Shown: in pieces, positions 22,330 to 32,571 of the stretch
Layout: every line of letters begins with the position of its first letter
Numbering within the stretch: the first letter of the stretch is position 1
Source: Adiantum capillus-veneris
Taxonomy: Eukaryota; Streptophyta; Polypodiopsida; Polypodiales; Pteridaceae
Direction of reading: 5' to 3'
Assembly: GCA_014529385.2 (NCBI GenBank)
Contig: CM043946.1
Coordinates: forward strand, 18,927,077 to 18,991,076
DNA length: 64,000 nucleotides
The notes under the pieces: model-generated
What the model was told of the DNA's origin: nothing
The model's input: only the letters and a program-made list of their open reading frames with translations
Databases searched by the model: none
Made by a program: the position numbers and the translations under genes

Positions 22330-23953
22330 TTTTTTGCCTCTCCAGATGTCGGAATGAGACAAGTAGACATTCGTTTTTAAGGTATTTTGGCGTTCCGGAT
22401 GCATTGGTGGTGTCAAAATCCTCAAAATCTATCACTATTTTACAGTTTGTGACTTTTCAACTTTCAGTGATGACGTAAGCTGCATTGAATGCGCCGCACC
22501 TGCCTCCTGAAAAAGACGCTCGCATTAAATAAAAAAGTGACCGTTTTCAAGGACGATTGGGAATATAAATCTACTTTTCAGAGTGTCTGGTTGTCCTTTT
22601 GGACGTACTCACAAGGTGCAAGTGCATTTTAAAAAAAGGTTCTAGAGAGAGAAATACAATTTCTTACAAGGCCCTCCAAATGACCTCTGAAATTTTCTAA
22701 TGATGGCTAAAGGTTCTATCGCAATGCAAACCAGAATGGAGGACAGCCAAAAAGCCCTACAAGAAGAGTTGGAGAGCATAAAGATAAAGCTTGACGAGGC
22801 TGAAAAGGTAAATGCTGAACTCAATGACCTCCTTGTGACTTTGGGCGGAGAAGCCGAAGCGGAAAAGCAGACGCTCCTCAAGCAAATTGAGGAGTTGAAA
22901 GGACGACAACAAGCAGAAGCAGAGAGCTCAGGGCCACAGCTGCCAATGAGGGCATCGATTTTGACAATGTGGCAGATCTTGTGGACACACCTATGCCAGA
23001 GGAAGGCATAGCCGGCTCCTCTCAAGAGCCCCAGGATCTAACACAAGAAGAGGAGGAAAAATTGCGTAAAGCAATAGAAGCAGAGCTTAGAGAAAGCACA
23101 AAGGAAGCCTTGGAATGGGAACAGAGGGTTTTCAAATCAATGACAATTTAGAAAATTGACGCCAGCAATCTCAGGTGTGAATGTCTTCAACCCTCTCTCC
23201 CATATCCATTGCTGAAATATGAGGCAGCAACAATAAACAGGCAAATCAGAGAAGAGCCAACGGTCCCTCTCTACAACGCAGACACCTCAAGGCCAGAAGG
23301 AGTAAAGCTAATAGTGGATTCTCAGCCAAAGTGGAGGAAGGCTTGTCTTACCAAGTACCCGCAATACCTAATACACTTGGTAGAGGCACCTAAACACATC
23401 AGAGATAACCTCAGCTTCTGTCCTCTACCAAGGGTTAGGACGTGGAAAGCACACGAAATCTTACAAAGAAGCCAACCCACTTGGCTGAACTACCCAAAGC
23501 TACTAGGCGTGAAAGCAGATGAGAGAATAAGTGTACAATACATGGTGAAAACCCTAACGGGCGCCATAAAGTTGTTCACTGGCTCACCTGACCTTATATG
23601 CATTATGATGAGAAAGATCTGCAGAACCATCCTAGCAGTGTTTGAGACCTTCAAGCCAGGACAGGTGACTGACAACATATTCTTCTTCCAGGATATATAC
23701 AGGTGTGCTTATGATATGTCAGGTCAGCCTTCCAAGGAGGTGATACATGCGTTGTATCAAAGAATTATGTTTCTCCCATCCTATCACTTCCAGGCGTTTG
23801 AAGAAGCATTCTACACGGGGTTCTTTACCATGTATACAGATATCTTTGGACCAACAATGCTAAATCTACATGCACGATACGAATCACTGCTAAAGATGCG
23901 GGAGACCATAAGGTGAAGCAAAGGATCAAGGCCATGTCAGGGACGACATGAAC

Positions 23954-23967
23954 AAGGAGGGGGGGGA
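23954..23967 (+). promoter_or_regulatory. 3' polypurine tract of E1
   Basis: AAGGAGGGGGGGGA abuts the TG of the 3' LTR at 23968. It is the primer for plus-strand DNA synthesis. Confidence 0.88.
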
Positions 23968-24898
23968 TGTTAGAAGCTGGACACACCCCACGGCATCTAA
24001 CTACTCGGTGGACTATTATTTTTGTAATTAGTCATTCATTGAGGAAAACCCGATTTTTCACCTTGAAAATATTGGGACTTACAGAAGATTCCAGATTGTA
24101 TCCCAGTTTTGATAGTTAGATTGAGTAGATGGATGATTTTGGAACTTTAGGGTTTGAGAAGTTGTAAGGTATATATACCACTTTTTGACCTTAATGAAAA
24201 AACCTTTTGTCATTTTAAAACAAGTTTTTCTGTGAGTGAGCGTAATGTGTACGTGAGAGAGAGTGTGAGCTTTGTCTTGACGCTATGTGTGCTACAATGG
24301 TCGGAATCGAGTGCGGAGAAGTGCAGCGTGTTGCCCCCGACTAGAGCTACGAGCCAATACCAACATTGCGCGCGTACGGTCCGGCTTTGGGAGCTCCTTC
24401 TACGAGATTCATTGGTTGTTTGGGTGAGCATACGTTATCTGATTTTGCATTGCAGTATATCCACGCGTTCACATTGAGTAGAGCTACACATTAGGCACTT
24501 CAGATTTTTGAAACAAAGACCTGCGGATTTCGGCCAGACATCCTACGTGTTTTTGCACAGGGTGTTTTGGGCCGTGATTTTGGTTCATAGACCTTAGGGA
24601 GAGTGGCCTTTAGGTATTAGTAGGGTCTCCTTCAAGTTCTATGGTGTTTCGAAAGTGTTTGATGGGTGTTCGGCTCTAGCAAGCATTGTAGGAAGCATCC
24701 TCTTTTGTTCTCTTGAAGACTGTGACTTAGACAATTGGTAGGGACCTCTGTAGGAATTAGTTAGGAGTTGGTCGAGTATAGGTTGACACCTTATGCTTGC
24801 TTCCACGCGCCTGCAGGTCGAGCTTCGTCAATAGCTGACATTACTTGTTAGGTGAGTTCTCGCTGTGCTGACGTCCATCGAGGCGTACCCGTCCAACA
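23968..24898 (+). repeat. 3' LTR of E1
   Basis: 931 bp, TGTTAGAAGCTGG to GTCCAACA. It differs from the 5' LTR at about 40 positions by eye, mostly transitions. The TATA-like site is at 24170-24178 and the half-palindrome AGACATCCTACG at 24536-24547. Interrupted E2 sequence resumes directly at 24899. Confidence 0.93.
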
Positions 24899-26077
24899 CT
24901 TTCACCTTTATTTCACTCAACCTCAGCCCTTCATACTCCATTTCTTTGGCCATTGATCTGGCTCTCAATCCTTGCAGTCTTTTTATCACTTCTTCCCAGT
25001 CTTCCGCTTGTGGTTGCAAATCCATGGTATGTGTTGCAATCTCCTTTAGCTCCACCAAACTCGAGCTCAGTGTGTATTCTTATGCTTTAGGGGTTGATAA
25101 TTGAAAAGCCGTATGAGCTGCCTCCTCTTGGGTGTATCCAGCAGCTAGCAGATCCAAGAATATTCCTTAATTTCTTGCCTCCGAATCTTGCTTCTCAAGC
25201 TTTGGTTAAAATTCGTCCTTCTGCTCTTTCTATTTGTTCTCCTCTTTCTTGGAGTCTTGTTGCTTCTCAGATTTATTCAACTCCTCAGTTTGTCGAGGTT
25301 GAGGAGGACTAGGAGGAGGTGGTGATGGTGGAGGACTTGAATCGCGGATTGATGGTGGTGTTGATAGCTTCTTTTTGAAGTCTCTATCAGCTTTTTTTTT
25401 CCTCTCTCGCTCTTCACCTTCCTGTTCTTCTAATAGCTGCCACCTCACATCATCAACCTCTTCTTCAGTAAAAGGTATGACTGGAATATTCTCGGCTATT
25501 GCATCTAAGATCTCAAAATTTGTTATGTAATCTTTGAAGAGATTTCTATTTGTCCTTCGAGAAGATCCAGACATGGCCTCAAGTGAAGGATTCCATAATT
25601 CATTTAGATCTTTTTAAAGCATCCGTTGGGCTTTGAAACTCTCCATCAACCTCTCTAGCTGAGCAACCTTGTGGGATTTGGTCTCTTTTGCTGGTATCTA
25701 AATAGTAGCTTTCTTTCCTTTCTTTGGTTGAGTTGGCTCTTCTTCTAGTGTCTCTAGCCTTCTCTTTAGTCTGTGGTTACACTGAGAGCTATAGGTTGCT
25801 CCTCTTCCTTGTCCTCTGACAGATTCAACCACTCATTCTGTGATGGAGGAAGAGGCCACTGGCCTTTAGCATGTAGAGCTTCATATATCACCTTTGTGAG
25901 CATCTCCCCTGCTGCAATATATGTAGGGTTCTGAGTTCCCATCCTCACAATGTTGTATTGTAGGTATGCCGCATAATCTATCTCTCCTGGGCTGCTTGTC
26001 TTCATTGGCCATGTGAATGTTGTTCCAATTGCTGCAGGTGGCACAGTGTACTTTTGAGGCCTCTTGGTGCAATTATG
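24899..26077 (-). pseudogene. E2 accessory ORF, middle part
   Basis: In minus-strand order this runs from NCTKRPQKYTVPPAAIGTTF (near 26060) through YAAYLQYNIVRMGTQNPTYI, ALHAKGQWPLPPSQNEWLNL, MSGSSRRTNRNLFKDYITNF (25574), a proline-rich linker near 25330 and VELKEIATHTMDLQ (25050) to SEIKVK at 24905. It aligns with E1 19690-20870. It retains a glutamine codon where E1 has TAG. Frameshifts near 25780 and 25080 and stops near 25615 break it. It is cut on the right by the E3 LTR and on the left by E1, where the coiled coil continues at 3805. Confidence 0.75.
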
Positions 26078-27143
26078 TGTTGACAGGCCAACCTTCAACA
26101 ACGCTTCAACAAAGATTCCATGAAGGTTCCTCAAAGATTCTCTAAAGATTCCATATGAAGATGCTGATGAAGTGATGAAGATGAAGCTGGATGCTGTAAT
26201 GTGAAGATACAATCTCATGGACATCATCGAATATCCCGTTATCATTATTTTGAGCCATTACGACCACTTTTGTAATATTTACATGAACTTCATATTTTAA
26301 GTCGGCAATTGTATTTTGGCCACAGATGCTTGTTGGATGAGCAAAGCCAGCTCACGGTGTTGTAATTAAGCTCTATAGAAGCCTAGGGACAAATCAAGTC
26401 AATTTGGCCAGACATTAGGTTTTCTAAGGCTTAGTATATAAACCAAAACCTAAAGCGTTGTAAAGAGACTTCTAATAATCTTATCTTCTGTGTCGACTGG
26501 GAGACTGCGAGAGAGTGAGTGAGTGTGTGTGTGTGTGCTACAAGAGCTACAGTGGTCGGAATCGCAAACAGAGAGCAGAAGCGTGTTGCCCACGAGGAGA
26601 GCTACGCGTTGATGCTTACATCACGCGCGTTTGTCTGTGTTTTGGCAGATTCACCGATGAGCTACTTTTGGAGTTTTGGTGAGTAAACGTTGTCTGTTTT
26701 TGCATTTCAGCATATCCACGCGATCAGAGCGAGTAGAGCTACGTATTAGGCATGCTAGATTTTGGAAACAGTGACCTGTAAAATCTAACCAGGCATACTG
26801 CGCGTTTTTTGCACGGAGGGTCTTGGGTTAGGATTTGTGGTCAAAGACCTAAGGGATAGTGGCCTTCTAGTGCGTGTAGGACTTCCCTTGAGTTTCGTGA
26901 AGTTTTGAGATCGTTTGATGGGATTTTGGCTTGCGGTTGCATCATAGGAGACTCTCACATTCACAGATACGATGGCATGTAGATTTGATATCTCTATAGG
27001 AAGTAGTCATTAGTCGGTCGAGTAGAGGTTGACACCCTTTACTTGCTTCCACGCGCCTGCGGGTCGAGCTTCGTCCCCAGTTGACATTATATGTTAGGTG
27101 AATTCTCGCTATGCTGACGTCCGTCGTGGCATATCCGCCAACG
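26078..27143 (+). repeat. LTR of E3 (family C)
   Basis: 1,066 bp from TGTTGACAGGCCAACC to CCGCCAACG (terminal A changed to G). A primer site follows at once. A TATATAAA box lies at 26435-26442. U3 is nearly the same as the E4 LTR (56908-57971), but R/U5 from about 26490 differs strongly from E4. No partner LTR is found for E3; its internal part ends abruptly at 50745. Confidence 0.85.
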
Positions 27144-27144
27144 T

Positions 27145-27162
27145 TGGCGCCGCTGCCGAGGA
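27145..27162 (+). promoter_or_regulatory. Primer-binding site, tRNA-Asp type (E3)
   Basis: TGGCGCCGCTGCCGAGGA fits the tRNA-Asp 3' end with two mismatches and lies one base after the LTR. Confidence 0.78.
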
Positions 27163-29095
27163 CGAGGGCTCTAGGTAGGTGACCGAGACTAGTTCTTGAG
27201 GATAGAGGTCCCTTTGGTTTGCCAGAGTATATTCATTATTTTAGATAGGATCAGAGAGTGGTGGACTCTTTTGATCTTAGAGGGAGTCTAGGGAGCGTGT
27301 TTTGGCCTAGATCCTTCGACTTAGATAGTATTAGGTAGGAGATAGGTGTGGATTGATGGGGAGTTGGTGAGGTGGGAGAGGTGAAAAGTCAGCTGGAGAG
27401 TCCGTGTGAGGCTAGAAAGCGACTTTAGCATCAAAAATTTCACTAGATTTTGATCTTGAGCATATCATGCATGTCATATTTGCTACTAGGCTCATCAAAG
27501 TTGTGAAAACATAAAATCAAGAAAAAAATAAAATTGCATTTGGATGCTTGCTTGATGATTGATAATTGCTATGAGTAGTCAAAAAGGGGTTGGTAGAGCT
27601 TAAGAGAAAGTTAGAAGTGAAAAAATCACAATTTTGTCATTGGGGACATCCTACGCGTAGGATGTCTCTAGAGGTAAAACTGTGAAGATTTTGAAAATTA
27701 TGATATCACCAGTGTGTTCAATGGGTATGTTTTACCCTAAGTACGTGTTGAGTTGAGTATTTTCCCATGTTTTTGATGTCCAAAAGTCAAAAGACGAAAT
27801 TAGAAAGCGAAAAATTCATAAATTGCTTGTTTGGAGTGATTTTGACATTCAAATGAAATTCTGAGCATACGAAGGTGTTGCTAGACTCAAGGGGAACCTT
27901 TGAACCAAATCCTGCTTCATTCTGAGAAGAAGAAGATTAGGGCGTAGTATGTCTCCAGGGGGTTTTTGGGCAGGAATTTGGGAATTCTGAGACCACCAGT
28001 ATGTTCAGAGGGTAGGTTTTATCCTAAGTGCATGTTGAGTTGAGTGTTTTCCCATGTTTTTGATGTCCAAAAGTCAAAAGGCGAAAAAGAAAGAAAAAAA
28101 TTCGTAAATTATTGTTTGGAGTGATTTTGATATTCAAATGAAATCCTGAGCATACCAAGGTGTTGCTAGACTCAAGGGGAACCTTTAAACCAGATCTTAC
28201 TTCATTCTGAGAAAAAGAAAATTTGGGCGTAGGATGTCTCCACGGCCATTTGGGGCAGGAATTTAGAAATTTTGAGGCTACCAGAGTGTTCATTGGGTGG
28301 GCTTTACCCTATGTACACCTTGAAACGAGGAGTTTGACCTTATTTCGGCTTCAAAAAGGCAAAAGACAGTGAGTACCATACATCCTACCCATTTGATATT
28401 TGGGAGTGATTGAGAGACCTAAACCATAAGCTAACTGCATGCACATGTTCTAAAAGTGTTTCTAAGGGTGTCTACCAAGTTTCATCTCATTTGGACACTT
28501 AAACTGGGGTGAAGTGGACTTTAGAGTTTTTGAAAAGATTGTGTCCGGAAGAGCCGTTTTGGATGAATTTGACATTCAATTGAATTTCTGAGCATATCAT
28601 TGTGTTGCTGGACTAGATCTTGCTTCATTCTGAGCAAACACAAATTTGGGCGTAGTATGTCTCCAGGGGGTTTTTGGGCAAGAATTTGGGAATTCTGAGA
28701 CCATCAGTGTGTTCAGAGGTCACGTGTTGAGTTGAGTGTTTTCCCATGTTTTTGATATCCAAAAGTCAAAAGGCAAAGTCAGAAAGCAAAAAACTCATAA
28801 ATTGCTCGTTTTGAATGATTTTGACATCCAATTGAATTTATGAGCATATCATTGTGTTGCTAAACTTGAGGAGAATCTTTGAACTAGATCTTGCTTCATT
28901 GTAAGTAGAAAAAAATTTGGGCGTAGTATGTCTCCAGGGGGTTTCTGGACAGGAATTTGGGAATTCTGAGACCACCAGTGTGTTCAGAGGGTAGGTTTTA
29001 CTCTAGGAACATGTTGACTTGAGTGTTTTTCCATATTTTGGTTGACCAAAAGCCAAAAGGCGGAGTAAAAAAAACGTAAAAAATTCATGCTGCAC
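27163..29095 (+). other. E3 leader, first block
   Basis: Non-coding. One perfect palindrome (22-bp core) lies at 27655-27676. It is followed by several copies in which only the right half survives (GGGCGTAGTATGTCTCC near 27940, 28655 and 28920; GGGCGTAGGATGTCTCC near 28226). The repeated text TTGAGTTGAGTGTTTTCCCA shows a degenerate tandem repeat of roughly 290 bases. It is interrupted at 29096 by T2 and continues at 43668. Confidence 0.65.
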
Positions 29096-29280
29096 CATTA
29101 GGAAAAATATGAACCCTCTAGGGGCCCTTTGGGATTAAGGTTAATTAGAGGCCAGCCAATAGGAAGAGGGTGGTGGACACACTCTATACCCTCAAAAAAG
29201 TAGGGGGAAAAGGTAGCCTTACACCTCTTTATGGCCTCTTACCTAGTGAGAAGGTAAGGGAGGTGGCTAGGGGAAAGGGG

Positions 29281-29300
29281 GAGGGGGGGGGGGGGGGGGG
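29281..29300 (+). repeat. Poly-G tract in T2
   Basis: A G run of about 20 bases, interrupted by a single A near its start, sits in a purine-rich block shortly inside the T2 left end. Surrounding sequence to 29758 is AT-rich and non-coding. Confidence 0.7.
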
Positions 29301-29758
29301 ACCACTTTGACCTTTTTTCCCCACTTTTTGGTCCGGATTTAAAAATTCAAATTTTCAAAAAATTTCAAATTTCAAGTTTCCCCTTCTTAAAAGGTCCCCA
29401 AACTTATTTCATGGTCAAAAAACTATTTTTGACCTCCAAAACTAAAAAACGTGCACTAAAAAATACAAAAATTTAATTTTTTTCAAAAAAGTTCAAAACA
29501 TCATTTTCCACCCTCCAAAGTCTTTCCAAACCTATTCTATAGCTAAAAAGTGATTTTCTCTCTCTACAAACTCTTTTCTAAGCTCTCCATTGCTGCAACA
29601 ACCACATCCACCCCCTATAGTGTAACACTATCTCTCTGCTAGCTTTCTCCCACCTTCATTGCAGCACCAAGCAAGCTCCTCCCCCATCTCTTCCCCTTGG
29701 CCACCACATAGTTTCACACCAAGCTAGCTCCTCTTCCTTCTCTCACCTCCATTACACC

Positions 29759-30112
29759 ATGAAACAAGATTCTACTCCTTCTAATTTTATTCACTCACAC
29801 TACATGGAAACCTCTACTCCCGAAGATGGAAAAAATATGAGCTCACATGACTTGAATACCACAACAATAGGAGGTGTGAATAGTGTGTGGGCTTTGCAAG
29901 GGTTGATGTCCAACATAAAGATAAAATGGTAAGAAAATCACCCTTGTAGCTTACATTCAGAGCTTAACATCATCTCCATCTTTAAGTTTATCATGCTGGA
30001 GAGAATAAACCTCTTTATGGCTTTCAATGTTTAGGCTTCATATCTCATAACACTGGGTGGTGCTATTTTGTTGATGGCTTTGGCACACCATCTATAGTTG
30101 TGTAGCATGTGA
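29759..30112 (+). pseudogene. Exon-like gene fragment in T2 (5' part)
   Basis: ATG at 29759 opens a 170-base segment (MKQDSTPSNFIHSHYMETST ... GLMSNIKIK) that ends at a GTAAGA donor-like site (29929). A second protein-like stretch, near 29987-30112, reads YHAGENKPLYGFQCLGFISH then NTGWCYFVDGFGTPSIVV, with one stop, and ends at GTAAGT. A CT-rich, UTR-like region precedes the ATG. This looks like the start of an intron-containing plant gene, captured or part of the transposon. I do not recognise the product. It is separated from the 3' fragment by E5. Confidence 0.4.
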
Positions 30113-31154
30113 TTGAGTCTCACAATGCAAGTAAGTTGTGTTATCTATAGAGAGTCATCAAAGATTTTTCTTATAATTTATTCTTTGTATAGTTGTTGAT
30201 CCGAGCCTATCACAAATTTTTGTTTATCATATTTTGTTGGTTTTCCTTGCTTCTAGAGGTTTACAATAAAAGAAAGAGTGAGAACAACCTCTTGGAAAAT
30301 TTAAAAAAAATGATTTTTTCCTTGACTAGTTCACCGGAGGTGAAAGGTAGAGGGAGAACCTAGTGGTAAAGGGAAGGAAAAATATGTAAATGTGAAAAGA
30401 AAAGATATGATGTGGTTGTGGAGCCATGCACCCATGATTCAAGGGTCATGAGTGGCTCATATCATCATGGCCTTGGAGCCATATGATGATTCAAACAAAT
30501 GGGACCCAAGTGGAAGACTTGGTAAAGGAAGAAACCAGGCACATGGTTTTGTTGAATTTTTAAAAAATACTTCCACTCCGATCCAAGAAAAGTTGTCTTC
30601 ATCAAAGTTGTAACCGACGGGCTGAAGATTATGGCCATATATTTTTTTTATAATTTTTGCATCTACGGTCTAGGAGATATGGCCAAAATGGTGGACGGCA
30701 GTTTTTTTCAACTGTGGTGGAGACCACCCCCCTACCTTTACACACACACACCCTTCCTTTTCCACATTGAGACCTTCTTTTAAATCAGCCATTAGTCTTC
30801 TCACCCTCCTCTCCTTCCTCCTCTCTCTCAAGCTCAAAAACCCATCAAAGTTCCTCTTCTAATCACCTCTCAAGTCATGCTTAATCTTGTTGTAATTCAT
30901 AAGTTCTCATTCAACCCCTTTCTATTATTACTAGATATGTATTGATTTTATGTAGATTCTTTACATTTTAAAATAAGGAAGCTTTTGGACTCAAGCTATG
31001 GAGGAAGGAGTGAAGACAACACAAGTGATGATGGAGCTAATTGGTCAACAAATCACTTGGAAGGAGCTTCTTTATTGGTTGAATGTACCTAATCAAGCTT
31101 CATTTGTACAAATTACACTTGTATCTTAACCTCACTCCTAATCACTCTCTTTCC

Positions 31155-31162
31155 TATATAAA
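31155..31162 (+). promoter_or_regulatory. TATA box of E5 5' LTR
   Basis: CCTATATAAAGGGGCC is a strong plant-type TATA context. The same site is at 38731-38738 in the 3' LTR. Transcription would start about 30 bases downstream. Confidence 0.7.
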
Positions 31163-31476
31163 GGGGCCTTCCCCTTTGTAATTTCAAGTCTCCCTTAGCC
31201 CCATTGAGCCTTTGTATCACTCACCATGAGCCCATAGGTTCATTCATTCACTCTATTCTTGCACATCCTAGAGTGCAAATTGTTTCATGCTAGTAACCTC
31301 TCCTCCTCTTACTTATGTTAATTAAGAGAAATGTTTTACATGCGTGTGAGAGTGCGTGATGTGATCTTGGCTAATCCTTGAGTGATTGTTTGGTAATCTA
31401 TATGCTATTTGTGTTGGGAGTGTTTTAAGTCATCCATTCCTTGTACACACATTACGGTTAATGCTTCATTCATAGT

Positions 31477-31479
<3 letters not shown>

Positions 31480-31549
<70 letters not shown>
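31480..31549 (+). repeat. CT microsatellite in E5 5' LTR
   Basis: About 35 CT dinucleotides. The 3' LTR has only about 17 at 39055-39088, which explains most of the LTR length difference. Confidence 0.95.
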
Positions 31550-31552
<3 letters not shown>

Positions 31553-31672
31553 TGTAGCGGTCCTAGTCCACGCTTCCAAGACTAGGTGGTGCCCTCATCT
31601 CATTTCCCTTGTGGCGCAATGGAGTTTGTTTTGGTGTAGAGGCCGCCATTCCAAATTTCCTTCGTCATAAAT

Positions 31673-31690
31673 TGGTGCCCCCACTGAGGA
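31673..31690 (+). promoter_or_regulatory. Primer-binding site of E5
   Basis: TGGTGCCCCCACTGAGGA starts five bases after the LTR end. TGG at its start fits a tRNA CCA end, but I cannot name the tRNA from memory with confidence. Confidence 0.6.
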
Positions 31691-31717
31691 GTTCTCAAGC
31701 AGCGCTCTATCAACCCT

Positions 31718-32551
31718 ATGAAGGAAGATCCATCAAATTCTCCGAGACTTCCACTATGGTCTCCCCAAGAAGCTCGAGAAAAGAAGCGTCTTTATCGACA
31801 AACGGCACGTATGCGGGTGGTGAAAGCACTCTCAAACTCGGGTATTAACAAGTTTTTGGAGGGGGAGCTACACATCAATGGGGTGCGGTATTGGCAAGAG
31901 GCTACATATGGTGATGCACTCCAACTACTACTAGCAAGAAGGCTCAAGGTGGTTGAGAGGGTAGCCATCGAACCCTATGAACTCTACAAAGCTGAAGATG
32001 GTCACACCAAAGCTACGCTAATCACTGGTGAGCAAATTCTTCGCATCTCTCAAATGGTGGGATCCAAGAGAGCTCAACTTCAATGAAGTGCTTCATGGAA
32101 GGTTGTAATTAATGCACCAATGAATAATCCCATTTTCCACAACTTTCAATCAGTTCAGAATATTAGGGTGAATGTGCGCATTGATAGAAAGATTTTTTTC
32201 CAACAAAGATTGGTCTTCTATTTTGGAGCTGAGAGGTTGAGAGAGATATTGCTGTCCCCTGACCCTATAATATTTCCTATTTTGGAGTATAATGTATCTT
32301 TTGATGTTCACATCTTCATCTTGCTTTAAGCATACTCCATGAATCATAGGGATTTATATGGACCTTTCCAACCTCTTGCTAGACAAACTGTGCATATAAT
32401 AGCTAGCACAAAGCTTAGGTTCCAAAACATCATAAGGGACTTACTAGGCCCTCGTCGTCTAGCTGAGATTAATGCATCTATCAATCCATTTATTCTACCC
32501 TTAATAAGATATGATTTGGGCCTAGACGTTTTCATCTTTGTGCTATATTGA
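31718..32551 (+). pseudogene. E5 upstream ORF with duplicated module
   Basis: One frame upstream of gag, different from the gag frame, interrupted by TGA (32084) and TAA (32327). The first part is basic (RLYRQTARMRVVKALSNSGI, LRISQMVGSKRAQLQ). Two further parts (32120-32329 and 32339-32551) are related to each other: FGAERLREILLSPDPIIFPI then LEYNVSFDVHIFILL, versus LGPRRLAEINASINPFILPL then IRYDLGLDVFIFVLY. This is a tandem duplication of an approximately 65-residue module. Tat-type elements often carry an extra ORF before gag, but I do not recognise this one. Confidence 0.5.
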
Positions 32552-32571
32552 GAGGAAGGCAACCCACTTTT

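Larger units (their letters stand above)
21338..22702 (+). mobile_element. T1: non-autonomous terminal-inverted-repeat element
   Basis: This 1,365 bp insertion starts CATTAGGAGATTTTGGAGG and ends with the inverted counterpart (CTAATG). The inverted repeats are about 38 bp and imperfect. It is flanked by ATG on both sides (21335-21337, 22703-22705). Deleting it with one ATG restores the accessory-ORF reading RLMAKGS, matching RVMLAEGS in E2. No transposase is encoded. The interior is made of tandem units starting GTTAGTAAAAAGGCCC at 21801, 21940 and 22117 and of near-perfect palindromes. The 3-bp duplication and CA-start inverted repeat suggest a CACTA-type relation (inference). Confidence 0.85.
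19111..23916 (+). pseudogene. E1 accessory ORF: large coiled-coil protein downstream of pol
   Basis: Start at ATG 19111 (MAASKSPAKKKRMT), because E2 has the same ATG and context; the upstream in-frame codon is only TTG. The N-terminal globular region includes DYLDEVEPFVIP, LEKIDLHNYFEAIP and HYFHMCTKRP. A TAG at 19702-19704 stands where E2 has glutamine. Then come PPGAISTTFTWAMKK, a proline-rich linker (about 20405-20480), a frameshift near 20755, a long coiled coil (20765-21340), the T1 insertion, more coiled coil (22706-22930), a frameshift near 22940, and a C-terminal domain (YPLLKYEAATINRQ, IFFFQDIYRC, FEEAFYTGFFTMYTDIFGP) ending TGA 23914-23916. The length without T1 is near 1,140 codons. 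No signal peptide or membrane helix is seen. I do not recognise the family; it occupies the env-like position of plant gypsy elements. A splice-acceptor-like AATAG precedes the ATG (AACAG in E2). Confidence 0.75.
3806..24898 (+). mobile_element. E1: complete giant Ty3/gypsy LTR retrotransposon (about 21.1 kb)
   Basis: Two same-oriented 931 bp LTRs (3806-4736, 23968-24898), a tRNA-Asp primer site and a polypurine tract bound the element. CTTTT (3801-3805) and CTTTC (24899-24903) flank it as a probable 5 bp target duplication with one change. Removing E1 rejoins E2's accessory ORF across SEIKVK and KVETLQ, which proves the insertion. Pol has the order PR-RT-RNase H-INT, so it is Ty3/gypsy. Unusual additions are a second retropepsin, a duplicated integrase zinc module, a palindrome array and a large 3' ORF. 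About 40 LTR differences (near 4%, counted by eye) and many stops show that it is an old, dead copy. T1 accounts for 1,365 bp of its length. Confidence 0.93.
30197..31667 (+). repeat. 5' LTR of E5
   Basis: 1,471 bp from TGATCCGAGCC to TTCGTCA. A clear TATATAAA box lies at 31155-31162 and a CT microsatellite of about 70 bases at 31480-31549. It has internal copies of the same text as the 3' LTR with very few substitutions. Confidence 0.92.

Noticed and set aside
19111-23916. Accessory ORF as a retroviral-type envelope gene
   Set aside because: No signal peptide, furin-like site or membrane helix is visible; only the position is env-like.
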